A stretch of 38,200 nt of DNA from an uncultured Sphingomonas sp. Lineage in GTDB: Bacteria; Pseudomonadota; Alphaproteobacteria; Sphingomonadales; Sphingomonadaceae. The notes under the pieces are model-generated. The model had not been told where the DNA came from. It worked only from the letters and a program-made list of their open reading frames with translations, and searched no databases. How positions within the stretch are numbered: the first letter of the stretch is position 1; every line of letters starts with the position of its first letter. Position numbers and translations under genes: made by a program. Below are positions 19,657 to 27,370 of this stretch, one piece after another. Location: positions 1-38,200 of the forward strand of contig CAJYSA010000119.1 of NCBI GenBank assembly GCA_913777325.1, given 5' to 3'.

Positions 19657-22548
19657 CTACCGCTCCCGCACCGCCACCACCTTGCCCAGCCCGGACGGCT
19701 GCCCGGCCTCGGCCTGCACCACCAGCACCAGCGCATGCTCCCCCGCCCCCGCCGGCAGCGGCACCAGCAGCGGCCCCGCCGCCGGATCGGTCTTCACCGC
19801 GCGCCGTTGGCCATCGATCCACGCCTCCGCACGCCCGACCACCTCGGCAAACGCGACCACGCCGCCCCGCTCCGCCACGCGCCGACGCGGCACGAACACG
19901 GTGCGATAGGTCGACCACACCGCCGCCGGATCGCGCGATCGCTCCAGCCGCCCGGCCCGCGCGCCCAGCAGGCTGTTCATATCGTTCTTCGCATATACCT
20001 TCAGCGGATCCGGGCGCGCGGCGACGAACTCGCTGCGCTTCCACTCGGTCAATTGCGCGACCGGCCGCGTCCCGGGCAGTGCGGGCAGCGGATCCGCCTT
20101 CACGACCCGCGCCGTCACGCGTGCGCTCTTCAGCCCCGGCGCGGTCGCGGTCAGCGTCACCCGTCCCGCCCCCGCGTCGGCGCGCACCAGCGCCTGCGCC
20201 AGCCCGGAGAACAGCCGCCGCACCGGCGCGATCTCCGAATCATGATCGTTGGGGTCGCCGTTGCCCACTCCGATCACCGCGCCGCCGGTCACCGCGAACG
20301 ACACGCGTGCATCTGCCCCCGGCACCACGCGCCCGCGCGCATCGACCGCCATCACCGTAAACGGCTGCACGTCGGTACCCGTGCCCAGCATCGTGCGTCG
20401 ATCCGCCACCAGCCGCAGCGCCACCGGCGCGCCGGTCGTCTCCACCCGGGTCCGCGCGATCTCGCGACCGCCACGCCACGCCACCGCCTCCAGCCGCCCC
20501 GGCTGGTACGGCACCTGCCACTCGGGCATCGCCAGCCGGTCGACCGTCCGCTTCCCCAGGCTCCTGCCGTTCAGCGACAGCTCGACCGTCTCGGCGTTGG
20601 TCAGCACCATGACCCGGATCGGCTCGCCCTCGCGCCCCGGCCATGTCCAGTGCGGCGCGATCGCCAGCGCGGGCAGCGTGTCCTCCCATTGCGCGCGGCG
20701 CAGGTGAAACGCCATCTTCGCGAAGCCGCACAGGTCCATGATCCCGAACAGGCTGCTGGTGGTCGGCCATTCGAATGGCGTCGGCTCGCCATGATAGTCG
20801 AAGCCGGTCCACACGAACGTACCCGCGACGAACGGACGCGTCGCGATCTCCTTCCAGCTCGCGTGCTGTGTCAGTCCCCAGTCCGCCGCCTCGGTGTCGT
20901 ACGACGACATCTCGTGCCGCGTCAGGTCGGTCTTCCACACACCGCGCGTCATGAAGCCGCTGGTGTCCTCCGAACTGGTCATCGGCTTGTTCGGATGCGC
21001 GGCGTGGAACGGGTCGTAGCTGCGATGCTGGTAGTTGATGCCCACGACGTCGACCGCCTGCGAGACGTTCAGGGGCGTGAACATTCCGTCGTTCATCGCC
21101 GCGGTCACCGGGCGCGACGTGTCCAGGTTCTTCACCGCGCGCGCCATCCGACGCACCATTTCATATCCCTGCTCGGTCGCCTGCATCGGTTCTTCGTTGA
21201 AGACCGACCACATGATGACGCTGGGATGGTTGCGGTCGCGGCGCACCAGCCATTCGAGCTGCGCGAGATAGTCCGGGCTTGGGTTGAAATTGCGGTTCTC
21301 GTCCATGACGAGGATGCCCAGCCGGTCGCACGCGTCCAGCAGCTCTGGGGCGGGCGCGTGGTGCGAACAGCGGATCGCATTGCACCCCATCGCCTTCAGC
21401 CGCCGCGCGCGCCATTCCCACATCGCATCGGGCATCGCCACGCCGACCCCCGCATGATCCTGATGGACGCACACACCCTTCAGCTCGACATGCTCGCCGT
21501 TCAGGTGGAAGCCCGTCGCGGCGTCGAAGCGCAGCTCGCGAAAGCCGATCCGCGTCGCGCGCGTGTCGACCACCGCCCCGTCCACCAGCAATCGCGCCCC
21601 GACGCGATACAGCGTCGGCGTCTCGATCGACCAGCGGCGCGGATCGGCGACGCCGACCGCCATCCGCACCTCGCCGCGCGTCAGCGGCTCGACGGTGAAC
21701 TCCGCCATCTCGTGCCCGAGCGTGCGCCCGTCGGGGTCGAACAGCGTCGCCTCGGCGCGGACCCGCTGCGCGGTGCGCGCACTGTTACCAACCGTTACCG
21801 CGATCGGCACGGTCCAGCGATTTCCGGTTTTTTGCGGGTCCGCATGCAGTCCATCGGTGGTAATATAGGCCGAGTTGCGGACCGCCAGCGCATTATGGCG
21901 GTACAATCCGGCACCCTCGTACCACCAACCCTCCATCGCATCGGCATCGACGCGCACCGCCAGCGTGTTCAGCTCCTCTCCGAACCGCGCATAGGGGGTG
22001 ATGTCGATCAGGATCGCGGTATAGCCGCTGTAGCTGTGCGCGACCTCGATCCCGTTGAACCAGACGGTCGCGTGGGTCGCAGCGGCACCCAGCTGGATTT
22101 CCAGATACTTACCGCGCCATTCCGTGGGCAGGTGCAGCGTGCGGCGATACCAGCCGATGCCGCGCTTGCGATATCCTTGCGCGACGTTCGCCGCCGGATC
22201 GACCGGCTCTTCCATCGCCCAATCGTGCGGCAGGTCGACCTCGCGCCAGTCGCTATCGTCCCACGCCACCCCCGCCGCCCCCGACGCCACCCCGGCCTTC
22301 GCGGCATGATACGTGTCCTCATGCCCCATCGGTTGCGGCACGACGATATCGCCCTTGTGGAAAAGCCACCCATTATCAAGACGTAACAGCGAGGGATCGG
22401 CGACGAACGGCGGCTCGGGCACGATGTCGAACGGTGCCGGCGCATCGCCGCTATCCAGATACGGTGCGGCCGGCGCAGCCGCCGCCCACGTCGGGAGCGC
22501 GGGGACCGCAATGCCAGAGGCGAGCAGGGCGCGGCGGGTGACGGTCAT
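19657..22548 (-). CDS. Tat-exported GH2 family beta-galactosidase-like glycosidase
   Basis: A 963-aa enzyme starting at ATG 22548 (GAGG about 10 nt upstream; the ORF could begin 6 codons earlier). The start exposes a twin-arginine-type signal (TVTRRALLASGIAVPA), so it is probably exported folded. Domain order: N-terminal jelly-roll (about 50-200, with HDWAMEEP and YRKRGIGWYRR), Ig-like domain (about 240-335), catalytic barrel (about 340-650) with LKGVCVHQDHAG, acid/base E452 in VFNEEP and likely nucleophile E527 in SSEDTSG, then DUF4982-like and Ig-like domains (GNGDPNDHDSE) to the end. GH2 members include beta-galactosidases, beta-glucuronidases and beta-mannosidases; the layout with DUF4982 favours beta-galactosidase. 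It is divergent from the esterase-like gene across 175 nt. Confidence 0.92.
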   Translation of the reverse strand: MTVTRRALLASGIAVPALPTWAAAAPAAPYLDSGDAPAPFDIVPEPPFVADPSLLRLDNGWLFHKGDIVVPQPMGHEDTYHAAKAGVASGAAGVAWDDSDWREVDLPHDWAMEEPVDPAANVAQGYRKRGIGWYRRTLHLPTEWRGKYLEIQLGAAATHATVWFNGIEVAHSYSGYTAILIDITPYARFGEELNTLAVRVDADAMEGWWYEGAGLYRHNALAVRNSAYITTDGLHADPQKTGNRWTVPIAVTVGNSARTAQRVRAEATLFDPDGRTLGHEMAEFTVEPLTRGEVRMAVGVADPRRWSIETPTLYRVGARLLVDGAVVDTRATRIGFRELRFDAATGFHLNGEHVELKGVCVHQDHAGVGVAMPDAMWEWRARRLKAMGCNAIRCSHHAPAPELLDACDRLGILVMDENRNFNPSPDYLAQLEWLVRRDRNHPSVIMWSVFNEEPMQATEQGYEMVRRMARAVKNLDTSRPVTAAMNDGMFTPLNVSQAVDVVGINYQHRSYDPFHAAHPNKPMTSSEDTSGFMTRGVWKTDLTRHEMSSYDTEAADWGLTQHASWKEIATRPFVAGTFVWTGFDYHGEPTPFEWPTTSSLFGIMDLCGFAKMAFHLRRAQWEDTLPALAIAPHWTWPGREGEPIRVMVLTNAETVELSLNGRSLGKRTVDRLAMPEWQVPYQPGRLEAVAWRGGREIARTRVETTGAPVALRLVADRRTMLGTGTDVQPFTVMAVDARGRVVPGADARVSFAVTGGAVIGVGNGDPNDHDSEIAPVRRLFSGLAQALVRADAGAGRVTLTATAPGLKSARVTARVVKADPLPALPGTRPVAQLTEWKRSEFVAARPDPLKVYAKNDMNSLLGARAGRLERSRDPAAVWSTYRTVFVPRRRVAERGGVVAFAEVVGRAEAWIDGQRRAVKTDPAAGPLLVPLPAGAGEHALVLVVQAEAGQPSGLGKVVAVRER

Positions 22549-22566
22549 CGGCTGATCCTCGTGCAA

Positions 22567-22593
22567 CTCGAGAAAACCTAGCTCCCGCTCGAG
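22567..22593. promoter_or_regulatory. Pair of CTCGAG sites upstream of the GH2 gene
   Basis: CTCGAG occurs at 22567-22572 and 22588-22593, 21 bp (two helical turns) apart, 19-45 bp upstream of the GH2 start codon. The second site extends, on the minus strand, into TCTCGAGCGGGA, a 12-mer also found in the promoter of the second TonB receptor at 26545-26556. It may be a shared operator. Confidence 0.35.
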
Positions 22594-22613
22594 ACAAGTA
22601 AAGCCATTTCACC

Positions 22614-22629
22614 GACCAAAACCATACCA
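22614..22629. promoter_or_regulatory. GACCAA...ATACCA motif
   Basis: GACCAA-N4-ATACCA in the divergent GH2/esterase promoter region resembles GACCAA-N2-ATACCA at 13035-13048 upstream of the first TonB receptor. On the other strand the half-sites read TGGTAT and TTGGTC, similar to GntR-type operator halves. The spacer length differs, so the evidence is weak. Confidence 0.25.
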
Positions 22630-22694
22630 ATGCACTGGCGACAACATTCGGTCATTGCTCGATAATTTTGCATTTGGCGCAGGAGCCCCAGCGA

Positions 22695-22708
22695 TGGTAA
22701 CGCTAACG
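22695..22708 (+). promoter_or_regulatory. LacI-type operator-like site before the esterase gene
   Basis: TGGTAACGCTAACG closely resembles the Caulobacter XylR-type LacI-family operator TGGTAGCGCTAACA. It lies 15 bp before the start codon at 22724 and just downstream of a possible -10 box GATAAT (22661-22666), where a bound repressor would block transcription. No LacI gene is in the window. Confidence 0.45.
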
Positions 22709-22723
22709 CTGGGAGGATCGACC

Positions 22724-23662
22724 ATGAAGAGTCGTATGAAGAGGATGTCGGGCGTGGCGGTGTATGCCGCGCTGTTGGTCACGGGGATCGCGGCCCCCGC
22801 CGCGGCACAGAACGACCGCATGACCCCGATCGCCGCACCCGCACAGCCGGACGCGATCACGCTCGACACCGGCCCGTTGCCCGATGCCCCCAACAAGGAG
22901 GCCTGGCACCGCCAATATGGCAGTATCTTCGCGCGCAACGTGACGGTTGCGACGCTGACGCCGTTCCTGCCCGCCCCCGGCACCGCAACCGGCGCTGCGG
23001 TGATCGTGGCGCCAGGCGGCGGCTTCCGCACGCTGTCGATGGAGAATGAGGGCTGGGACGTCGCTCGCGCGCTGGCCAAACGCGGCGTGGCCGCCTTCGT
23101 GCTGAAATATCGGCTGAACCAGACGCCCGCCGATATGCCGGGTTTCGAGAAGTCGATGGCGGAGATCTTCTCCGGCTCGGCGACGCGCCCGCGCGTCGAT
23201 CCGGCCGCGATGACCGCACGGCTGGGTCCGCAGATCGCCGATGCGCGTGCCGCCTTCACGCTGGTCCGCCGCCGCGCCGCCGAGTGGAAGGTCGACCCCG
23301 ATCGCGTCGGAATGATCGGCTTTTCGGCGGGCGCGATGCTGACGATGGCGACCACATTGGCCGGGCAGGACGCGCGCCCCGCCTTCATCGCCGACATCTA
23401 TGGCCCGCTCGGGGCGGTCGATGTGCCGGCGGATGCACCGCCGTTGTTCGTCGCGCTGGCCGCCGACGATCCGTTCTTCGCGGGCGACGGCATCGGCCTG
23501 ATCGACCGGTGGCGGGCCGCGAAGCGCCCCGTCGAATTCCACCTGTACGAGCAGGGCGGCCACGGGTTCGGCATGTATCCGAAGCCGACCACCAGCACCG
23601 GCTGGTTCGACGCCTATGTCCGATGGCTTGGCATGCACGGACTGCTGGCGCCGAAGAAATAG
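22724..23662 (+). CDS. Secreted alpha/beta hydrolase (acetyl-xylan-esterase-like)
   Basis: A 312-aa exported hydrolase. ATG 22724 follows GGAGG at good spacing and begins a signal peptide (MKSRMKRMSGVAVYAALLV, cleavage near AAAQ-N); an earlier in-frame start at 22655 is less likely. Catalytic triad candidates are S201 in GFSAG, D248/D249 in ALAADDP and H280 in GGHGFG; APGGGF (96-101) supplies the oxyanion-hole region. The APGGGF/GFSAG/GGHGFG arrangement is common in esterases of carbohydrate loci that remove acetyl groups from polysaccharides. It is divergent from GH2 and ends 6 nt from the convergent stop codon of the second TonB receptor, so a role in the same glycan pathway is likely. The exact ester substrate is unknown. 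Confidence 0.9.
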   Translation: MKSRMKRMSGVAVYAALLVTGIAAPAAAQNDRMTPIAAPAQPDAITLDTGPLPDAPNKEAWHRQYGSIFARNVTVATLTPFLPAPGTATGAAVIVAPGGGFRTLSMENEGWDVARALAKRGVAAFVLKYRLNQTPADMPGFEKSMAEIFSGSATRPRVDPAAMTARLGPQIADARAAFTLVRRRAAEWKVDPDRVGMIGFSAGAMLTMATTLAGQDARPAFIADIYGPLGAVDVPADAPPLFVALAADDPFFAGDGIGLIDRWRAAKRPVEFHLYEQGGHGFGMYPKPTTSTGWFDAYVRWLGMHGLLAPKK

Positions 23663-23668
23663 CCGGCC

Positions 23669-26491
23669 CTAGAACCGGAAACGAACGCCCAGAGAATAAA
23701 AACGGCCCTCTTCGCGCACGTCGACCGGGTAACCCGCGTCGGCGGCGAAGTTGCGGTAGTTGCGCCACGGTTGCGCCAGGATGTTGGTGACGTCGGCGGT
23801 GAAGGTGATGTTCTCGAACGGGGTGTAAGCCGCCGAGAAATCGAGGCGCGAGATGGGCATCACGGTCACGCCCGCGAACTGCGCCTCGCCCGGATTGCGC
23901 GTGAAGCTGTCGACGAAGCTGGAGCGGCGATTGTACGACAGCCGCGCCGACACCGGTCCCTTTTCGTAGAAACCGGTGATGTTGTAGGTCCATTTCGACA
24001 CGCCCGTAATCGGCACGGCCGGCGCGGCCTCGCCCAGCGTCGACGGCAGTTGGTTCGTGCCGTCGAGGTACGTCACGTTGAGTTGCGTGCCGAAACCGCT
24101 CAACAAGCCGGGCAGGAAGTCGAAGAACGTCTGGAAGTTCGCCTCCGCACCCTTGATGCGGCCGGCGCCGGCATTCTCGGGGCGGCTGACCTGCAGGCGG
24201 CCGAATACCGGATCCTGGACGATCGACGTATAATTGCTGATGAAGCCGAACAGGTCGCGGTAGAAAACCGATGCGGTCAGCGATCCGGTCGGCGCGAAAT
24301 ACCATTCAAGCGTCGCGTCCCAATTGTTCGACGTCAGCGGCACGAGGTTCGGGTTGCCACCACTTCCGCTGGCTTCGAACTCACCGTTGTTGGTGGTGTT
24401 GCGCGTGATGTTGAACGCCGGATTGAGTTGGCCGAACGAGGCGCGCGTGCGGGTCTCGGTATAGCCGAGCCGCGCCTGAAGCTTGGGCGTCAGCTTCAAT
24501 CGGGCGCCGAACGACGGCAGTACGTCGACGTAGTTCTGGCGATTGTCCTGCGCCAGGAACGAGACGGTGTTGTCGGGCGCGACCAGCCGCGTGATACCCG
24601 AATACGTGCCGTCGGTGTTGACGAGCCGCACACCGGCGGTGCCGTCGATCTCGATGCCGCCGACCGTGAAGTCGTAGCGGGCCATGGCATAGGCGGCGTA
24701 GGTGCTTTCGCGTGCGCTGAAGCCGCTGTTTGGCAGAAAGGCGATCTCCTCCTGCGCGAAGCGGGAGATGTTTTCGGCCAGGTCGGGTCGCGTCGGATCG
24801 ATTGCGAGCAGGCGCGGACCGACCGAATAGGTCAGCTGGCGCAGCGCATCGAAGTTGGAGCGGATCGCGGCACGCGACGGCATCAGCCAGTTGCGGAATT
24901 GCGCCGCGGGCTGGCGGAAGCCGTCCTCCACCTTTTCCAGCGCACCGGTGGGCAGGCTGGCGAGCGGGATGCCCAGCAGATCGGTGGCGAGATAGCGATC
25001 GCCCTGCTGCAACTTGCCGGTGCGCGACACCCATCGGACCCCGACATCGAGCCGCTGGACGACGGGCAGGTCGGTGGCGAGTTGCAGGTCGGCGCGCCAT
25101 TGATGGCCATCCCCCCGCGCCTCATATCGTTTCTGGAAGAACCCACGCCAGATGTAGTTGTCGGCGTTGAGGGCGTCGAAACCGGGGAAGGTGAACGACG
25201 CCCCACCGTCGCGGTCGAACTCCACATCGGTGCGCGGCGATGAGGCGAACCGCGCATCGAGACTATATTCGAGCTGCGAGTAGCTGCTGTAGGTATAAGC
25301 GTAATCGCTGCTGATCCGCGCGCGATCTCCCTTCCATATGAAGCCGATCGCTCCCTGATAGGTGTCGGTGCGATCGTTGAAGGTCGATCGGAACGTTTGG
25401 GGCGCCAGGCCGCCGGTCTTGGTCAGGCTCATCACCTTGCGCGGATCGTCGGGATCGATAACGACATTGCTGAGCGTCGGGCGCGCGCCGTTCTGGCCGT
25501 TGGGCACCAGCGCACCGCTGGTAAGCGGCACCGTGAAGTTCTCGTTCGACTGCTCGGCACGATACGCTTGCCACAGGCCGTCGGCATAGATCTCCAGCCG
25601 GTCGTTCGGGCGCCACTGCAGGCTGCCGTTGATCGACGGACGCGTGCGGGTGCCGGTGGCGAAGTAATTGCCCACCGAATTGGGAAAACGAAAATCGGTG
25701 CCGACGCCGGGCGTGGCCACGGTCAGGTCGTCGGTGGCGTCGTTCGCCTCACCGGCGGCGGTGCGTGACGCCTGGTCGTTGAACCGCACGGCGTTGCGAT
25801 ACCGGGTGCGCGTGATCGCGAAGTTCACCAGCGCACCGATCTCTCCGATCCCGGTATCCCAACGATCCGTGACGAGCAGGTTGGCGACCGGGTCGAGCTT
25901 TCCCGACTGATCGTTGTAATTTCCGCGCAGGCCGCCTGCGATCTCGAACCCCTTGAAATCGAAGGGCCGGCGCGAGCGGACGTTGACCAGCCCCGCAAGG
26001 CCGGGCTCGATCAGATCGGCGGTGCCCGACTTATAGACCTCCAGCGCCGCGAGCGCGCCTGCGGGGAAATCCTGCAACGCGACGCCGCGATTCTCGGCGG
26101 TGAAGATCTCGCGCCCGTTGAACGTGGTGGTGACATCGGGCAGCCCCCGGATCAGCACGCCATTGGCTTCATCGTTCGAGCGGTTGACCTGCACGCCGGT
26201 GACGCGCGCCAGTGCCTCCGACGCGTTGTTGTCGGGCAATTTGCCGATATCCTCCGCGACAACCGCGTCCAGGATCGAGTCGGAATTGCGCTTGAGCTCC
26301 TGCGCCGAGCGCAGGCTGGCGCGCACGCCCGTGACGACGATATCGTCGGCGGCCGGACCCGGCGCAGGCGCGGGAGCGCCCGGCTGGGATGCGGTATTCT
26401 CGGGTGGCAGCGGTGCCTGCTGTGCGGCGGCCATGGCCGGCAACATGGCCGCACCCGACAGGAGAATCGTTCGAAAAACGCTCGCGCTCAT
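23669..26491 (-). CDS. TonB-dependent receptor (second)
   Basis: A 940-aa outer-membrane receptor. The signal peptide (MSASVFRTILLSGAAMLPAM, cleavage near AAAQ-Q) is followed by a proline/alanine linker and the TonB-box-like DIVVTG at about 50-55. The plug has SILDAVVAEDIGKLPDNN, ASEALARVTGVQVNR, VLIRGLPDVTTTFNGREIF and GTADLIEPGLAGLVNVRSRRP, the pattern of the TonB-Xanth-Caul group. The barrel ends LGVRFRF with terminal Phe. The start ATG 26491 has GGGAGA upstream. Position beside a GH2 glycosidase and an esterase suggests uptake of an oligosaccharide. It differs in sequence from the receptor at 13279, so the two likely recognise different ligands. Confidence 0.95.
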   Translation of the reverse strand: MSASVFRTILLSGAAMLPAMAAAQQAPLPPENTASQPGAPAPAPGPAADDIVVTGVRASLRSAQELKRNSDSILDAVVAEDIGKLPDNNASEALARVTGVQVNRSNDEANGVLIRGLPDVTTTFNGREIFTAENRGVALQDFPAGALAALEVYKSGTADLIEPGLAGLVNVRSRRPFDFKGFEIAGGLRGNYNDQSGKLDPVANLLVTDRWDTGIGEIGALVNFAITRTRYRNAVRFNDQASRTAAGEANDATDDLTVATPGVGTDFRFPNSVGNYFATGTRTRPSINGSLQWRPNDRLEIYADGLWQAYRAEQSNENFTVPLTSGALVPNGQNGARPTLSNVVIDPDDPRKVMSLTKTGGLAPQTFRSTFNDRTDTYQGAIGFIWKGDRARISSDYAYTYSSYSQLEYSLDARFASSPRTDVEFDRDGGASFTFPGFDALNADNYIWRGFFQKRYEARGDGHQWRADLQLATDLPVVQRLDVGVRWVSRTGKLQQGDRYLATDLLGIPLASLPTGALEKVEDGFRQPAAQFRNWLMPSRAAIRSNFDALRQLTYSVGPRLLAIDPTRPDLAENISRFAQEEIAFLPNSGFSARESTYAAYAMARYDFTVGGIEIDGTAGVRLVNTDGTYSGITRLVAPDNTVSFLAQDNRQNYVDVLPSFGARLKLTPKLQARLGYTETRTRASFGQLNPAFNITRNTTNNGEFEASGSGGNPNLVPLTSNNWDATLEWYFAPTGSLTASVFYRDLFGFISNYTSIVQDPVFGRLQVSRPENAGAGRIKGAEANFQTFFDFLPGLLSGFGTQLNVTYLDGTNQLPSTLGEAAPAVPITGVSKWTYNITGFYEKGPVSARLSYNRRSSFVDSFTRNPGEAQFAGVTVMPISRLDFSAAYTPFENITFTADVTNILAQPWRNYRNFAADAGYPVDVREEGRFYSLGVRFRF

Positions 26492-26538
26492 ATCATCTCT
26501 CCCGTCGCCGCCGCACGCTGGCGGTCGTTATTAATCAG

Positions 26539-26567
26539 ACATAATCTCGAGCGGGATCGAGCGTCAA
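26539..26567 (-). promoter_or_regulatory. Candidate promoter of the second TonB receptor
   Basis: On the minus strand TTGACG (26562-26567) and TTATGT (26539-26544) are 17 nt apart; the -35 is good, the -10 poor. The spacer contains the inverted repeat CTCGA-GCGGGA-TCGAG (26546-26561), including the 12-mer shared with the GH2 upstream region. A protein bound there would occlude RNA polymerase. Confidence 0.35.
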
Positions 26568-26572
26568 TATCA

Positions 26573-26594
26573 CCCTCATTTCATGAAGTGAGGG
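26573..26594. promoter_or_regulatory. 22-bp near-perfect palindrome between the TonB receptor and kdpE
   Basis: CCCTCATTTC and GAAGTGAGGG flank a 2-nt centre; all pairs match except one T-G. It lies just upstream of the candidate -35 of the TonB receptor gene and about 90 nt past the kdpE stop codon. With no T-run it is more likely an operator than a terminator. The adjacent 26600-26640 is AT-rich. Confidence 0.4.
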
Positions 26595-26683
26595 CGTCAT
26601 AAGTTTATATCGATATTTTCAAGTATCTTAGCTTTGAACACCGCCTCACGGCGTCAGCAGGAGGCATTCATCTTGTCTGACAT

Positions 26684-27370
26684 TCAGCTCGCTTCATCGG
26701 CGCGCAACCGATAGCCGACCCCCAGCTCGTTGGCGATCACGCTGCCGATCGCGGCGGGTGCCTCCAGCTTCTGGCGCAGGTTGCGGATGACGATGCGCAG
26801 ATACTCGACCCGTGCGTCCTCTTCGCCGGTCCAGGCGGCGGCGAGGATTCTCTCATGCGTCAGCACACGTCCGATGTGACGCGCCAGCAGTGCCAGAACG
26901 TCATGCTCCTTGCGGGTCAGATGGATGTCGGCACCGCCCCGCGTGACGATACGGCGGTCGAGATCGATCATCAGCTCGCCGCGCCGGATCACACCGGCAG
27001 GCGCCGCCCCGCCGCCGCGATGACGCAGCGCGACCCGCAACCGCGCCAGCAATTCGTCCGTGTCGAACGGCTTCGTGACATAGTCGTCGGCGCCGAGATC
27101 GAGTGCGGCGACCTTCTCGGCGGTCGCCTCTCGCGCCGACACCACCAGCACCACCATCTCGCCCACCCTACGGAGCAGCGGTATCAGCGACAGTCCGTCG
27201 CGATCGGGCAAGCCCAGGTCGAGCAGCACCGCGTCACAACCCGGCGCGGCGGCGAGGGCCGCCTGAGCGTTCATCGCCTCCACCACCTGATAGCCGGCGC
27301 GATCGAGCGTGTTGTGGAGCAACCGGCGGATCGCCACGTCGTCGTCGACGATCAGCACGCGCGCGGACAT
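26684..27370 (-). CDS. kdpE: Response regulator KdpE
   Basis: A 228-aa OmpR/PhoB-family regulator. The receiver domain (1-120) has the acidic pair D9-D10-D11, phospho-acceptor D51 in LLDLGLPDRDG and the conserved K in YVTKPFDTDEL. The C-terminal winged helix contains LTRKEHDVLALLARHIGRVLTHERIL and ends VRIVIRNLRQKLE-like, VGYRL. Its start codon shares one base with the kdpD stop (27370), so the two are translationally coupled. Family knowledge: phosphorylated by KdpD under low potassium or osmotic stress, it activates the kdp operon. Here it is the last gene of that operon, so it would be autoregulated through the tandem repeat at 35532-35553. Confidence 0.95.
   Translation of the reverse strand: MSARVLIVDDDVAIRRLLHNTLDRAGYQVVEAMNAQAALAAAPGCDAVLLDLGLPDRDGLSLIPLLRRVGEMVVLVVSAREATAEKVAALDLGADDYVTKPFDTDELLARLRVALRHRGGGAAPAGVIRRGELMIDLDRRIVTRGGADIHLTRKEHDVLALLARHIGRVLTHERILAAAWTGEEDARVEYLRIVIRNLRQKLEAPAAIGSVIANELGVGYRLRADEAS

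Noticed and set aside
26640-26683. Small GC hairpin after kdpE as an intrinsic terminator of the kdp operon
   Set aside because: The stem is about 4-5 bp and is not followed by T residues on the minus strand, so it cannot be supported.
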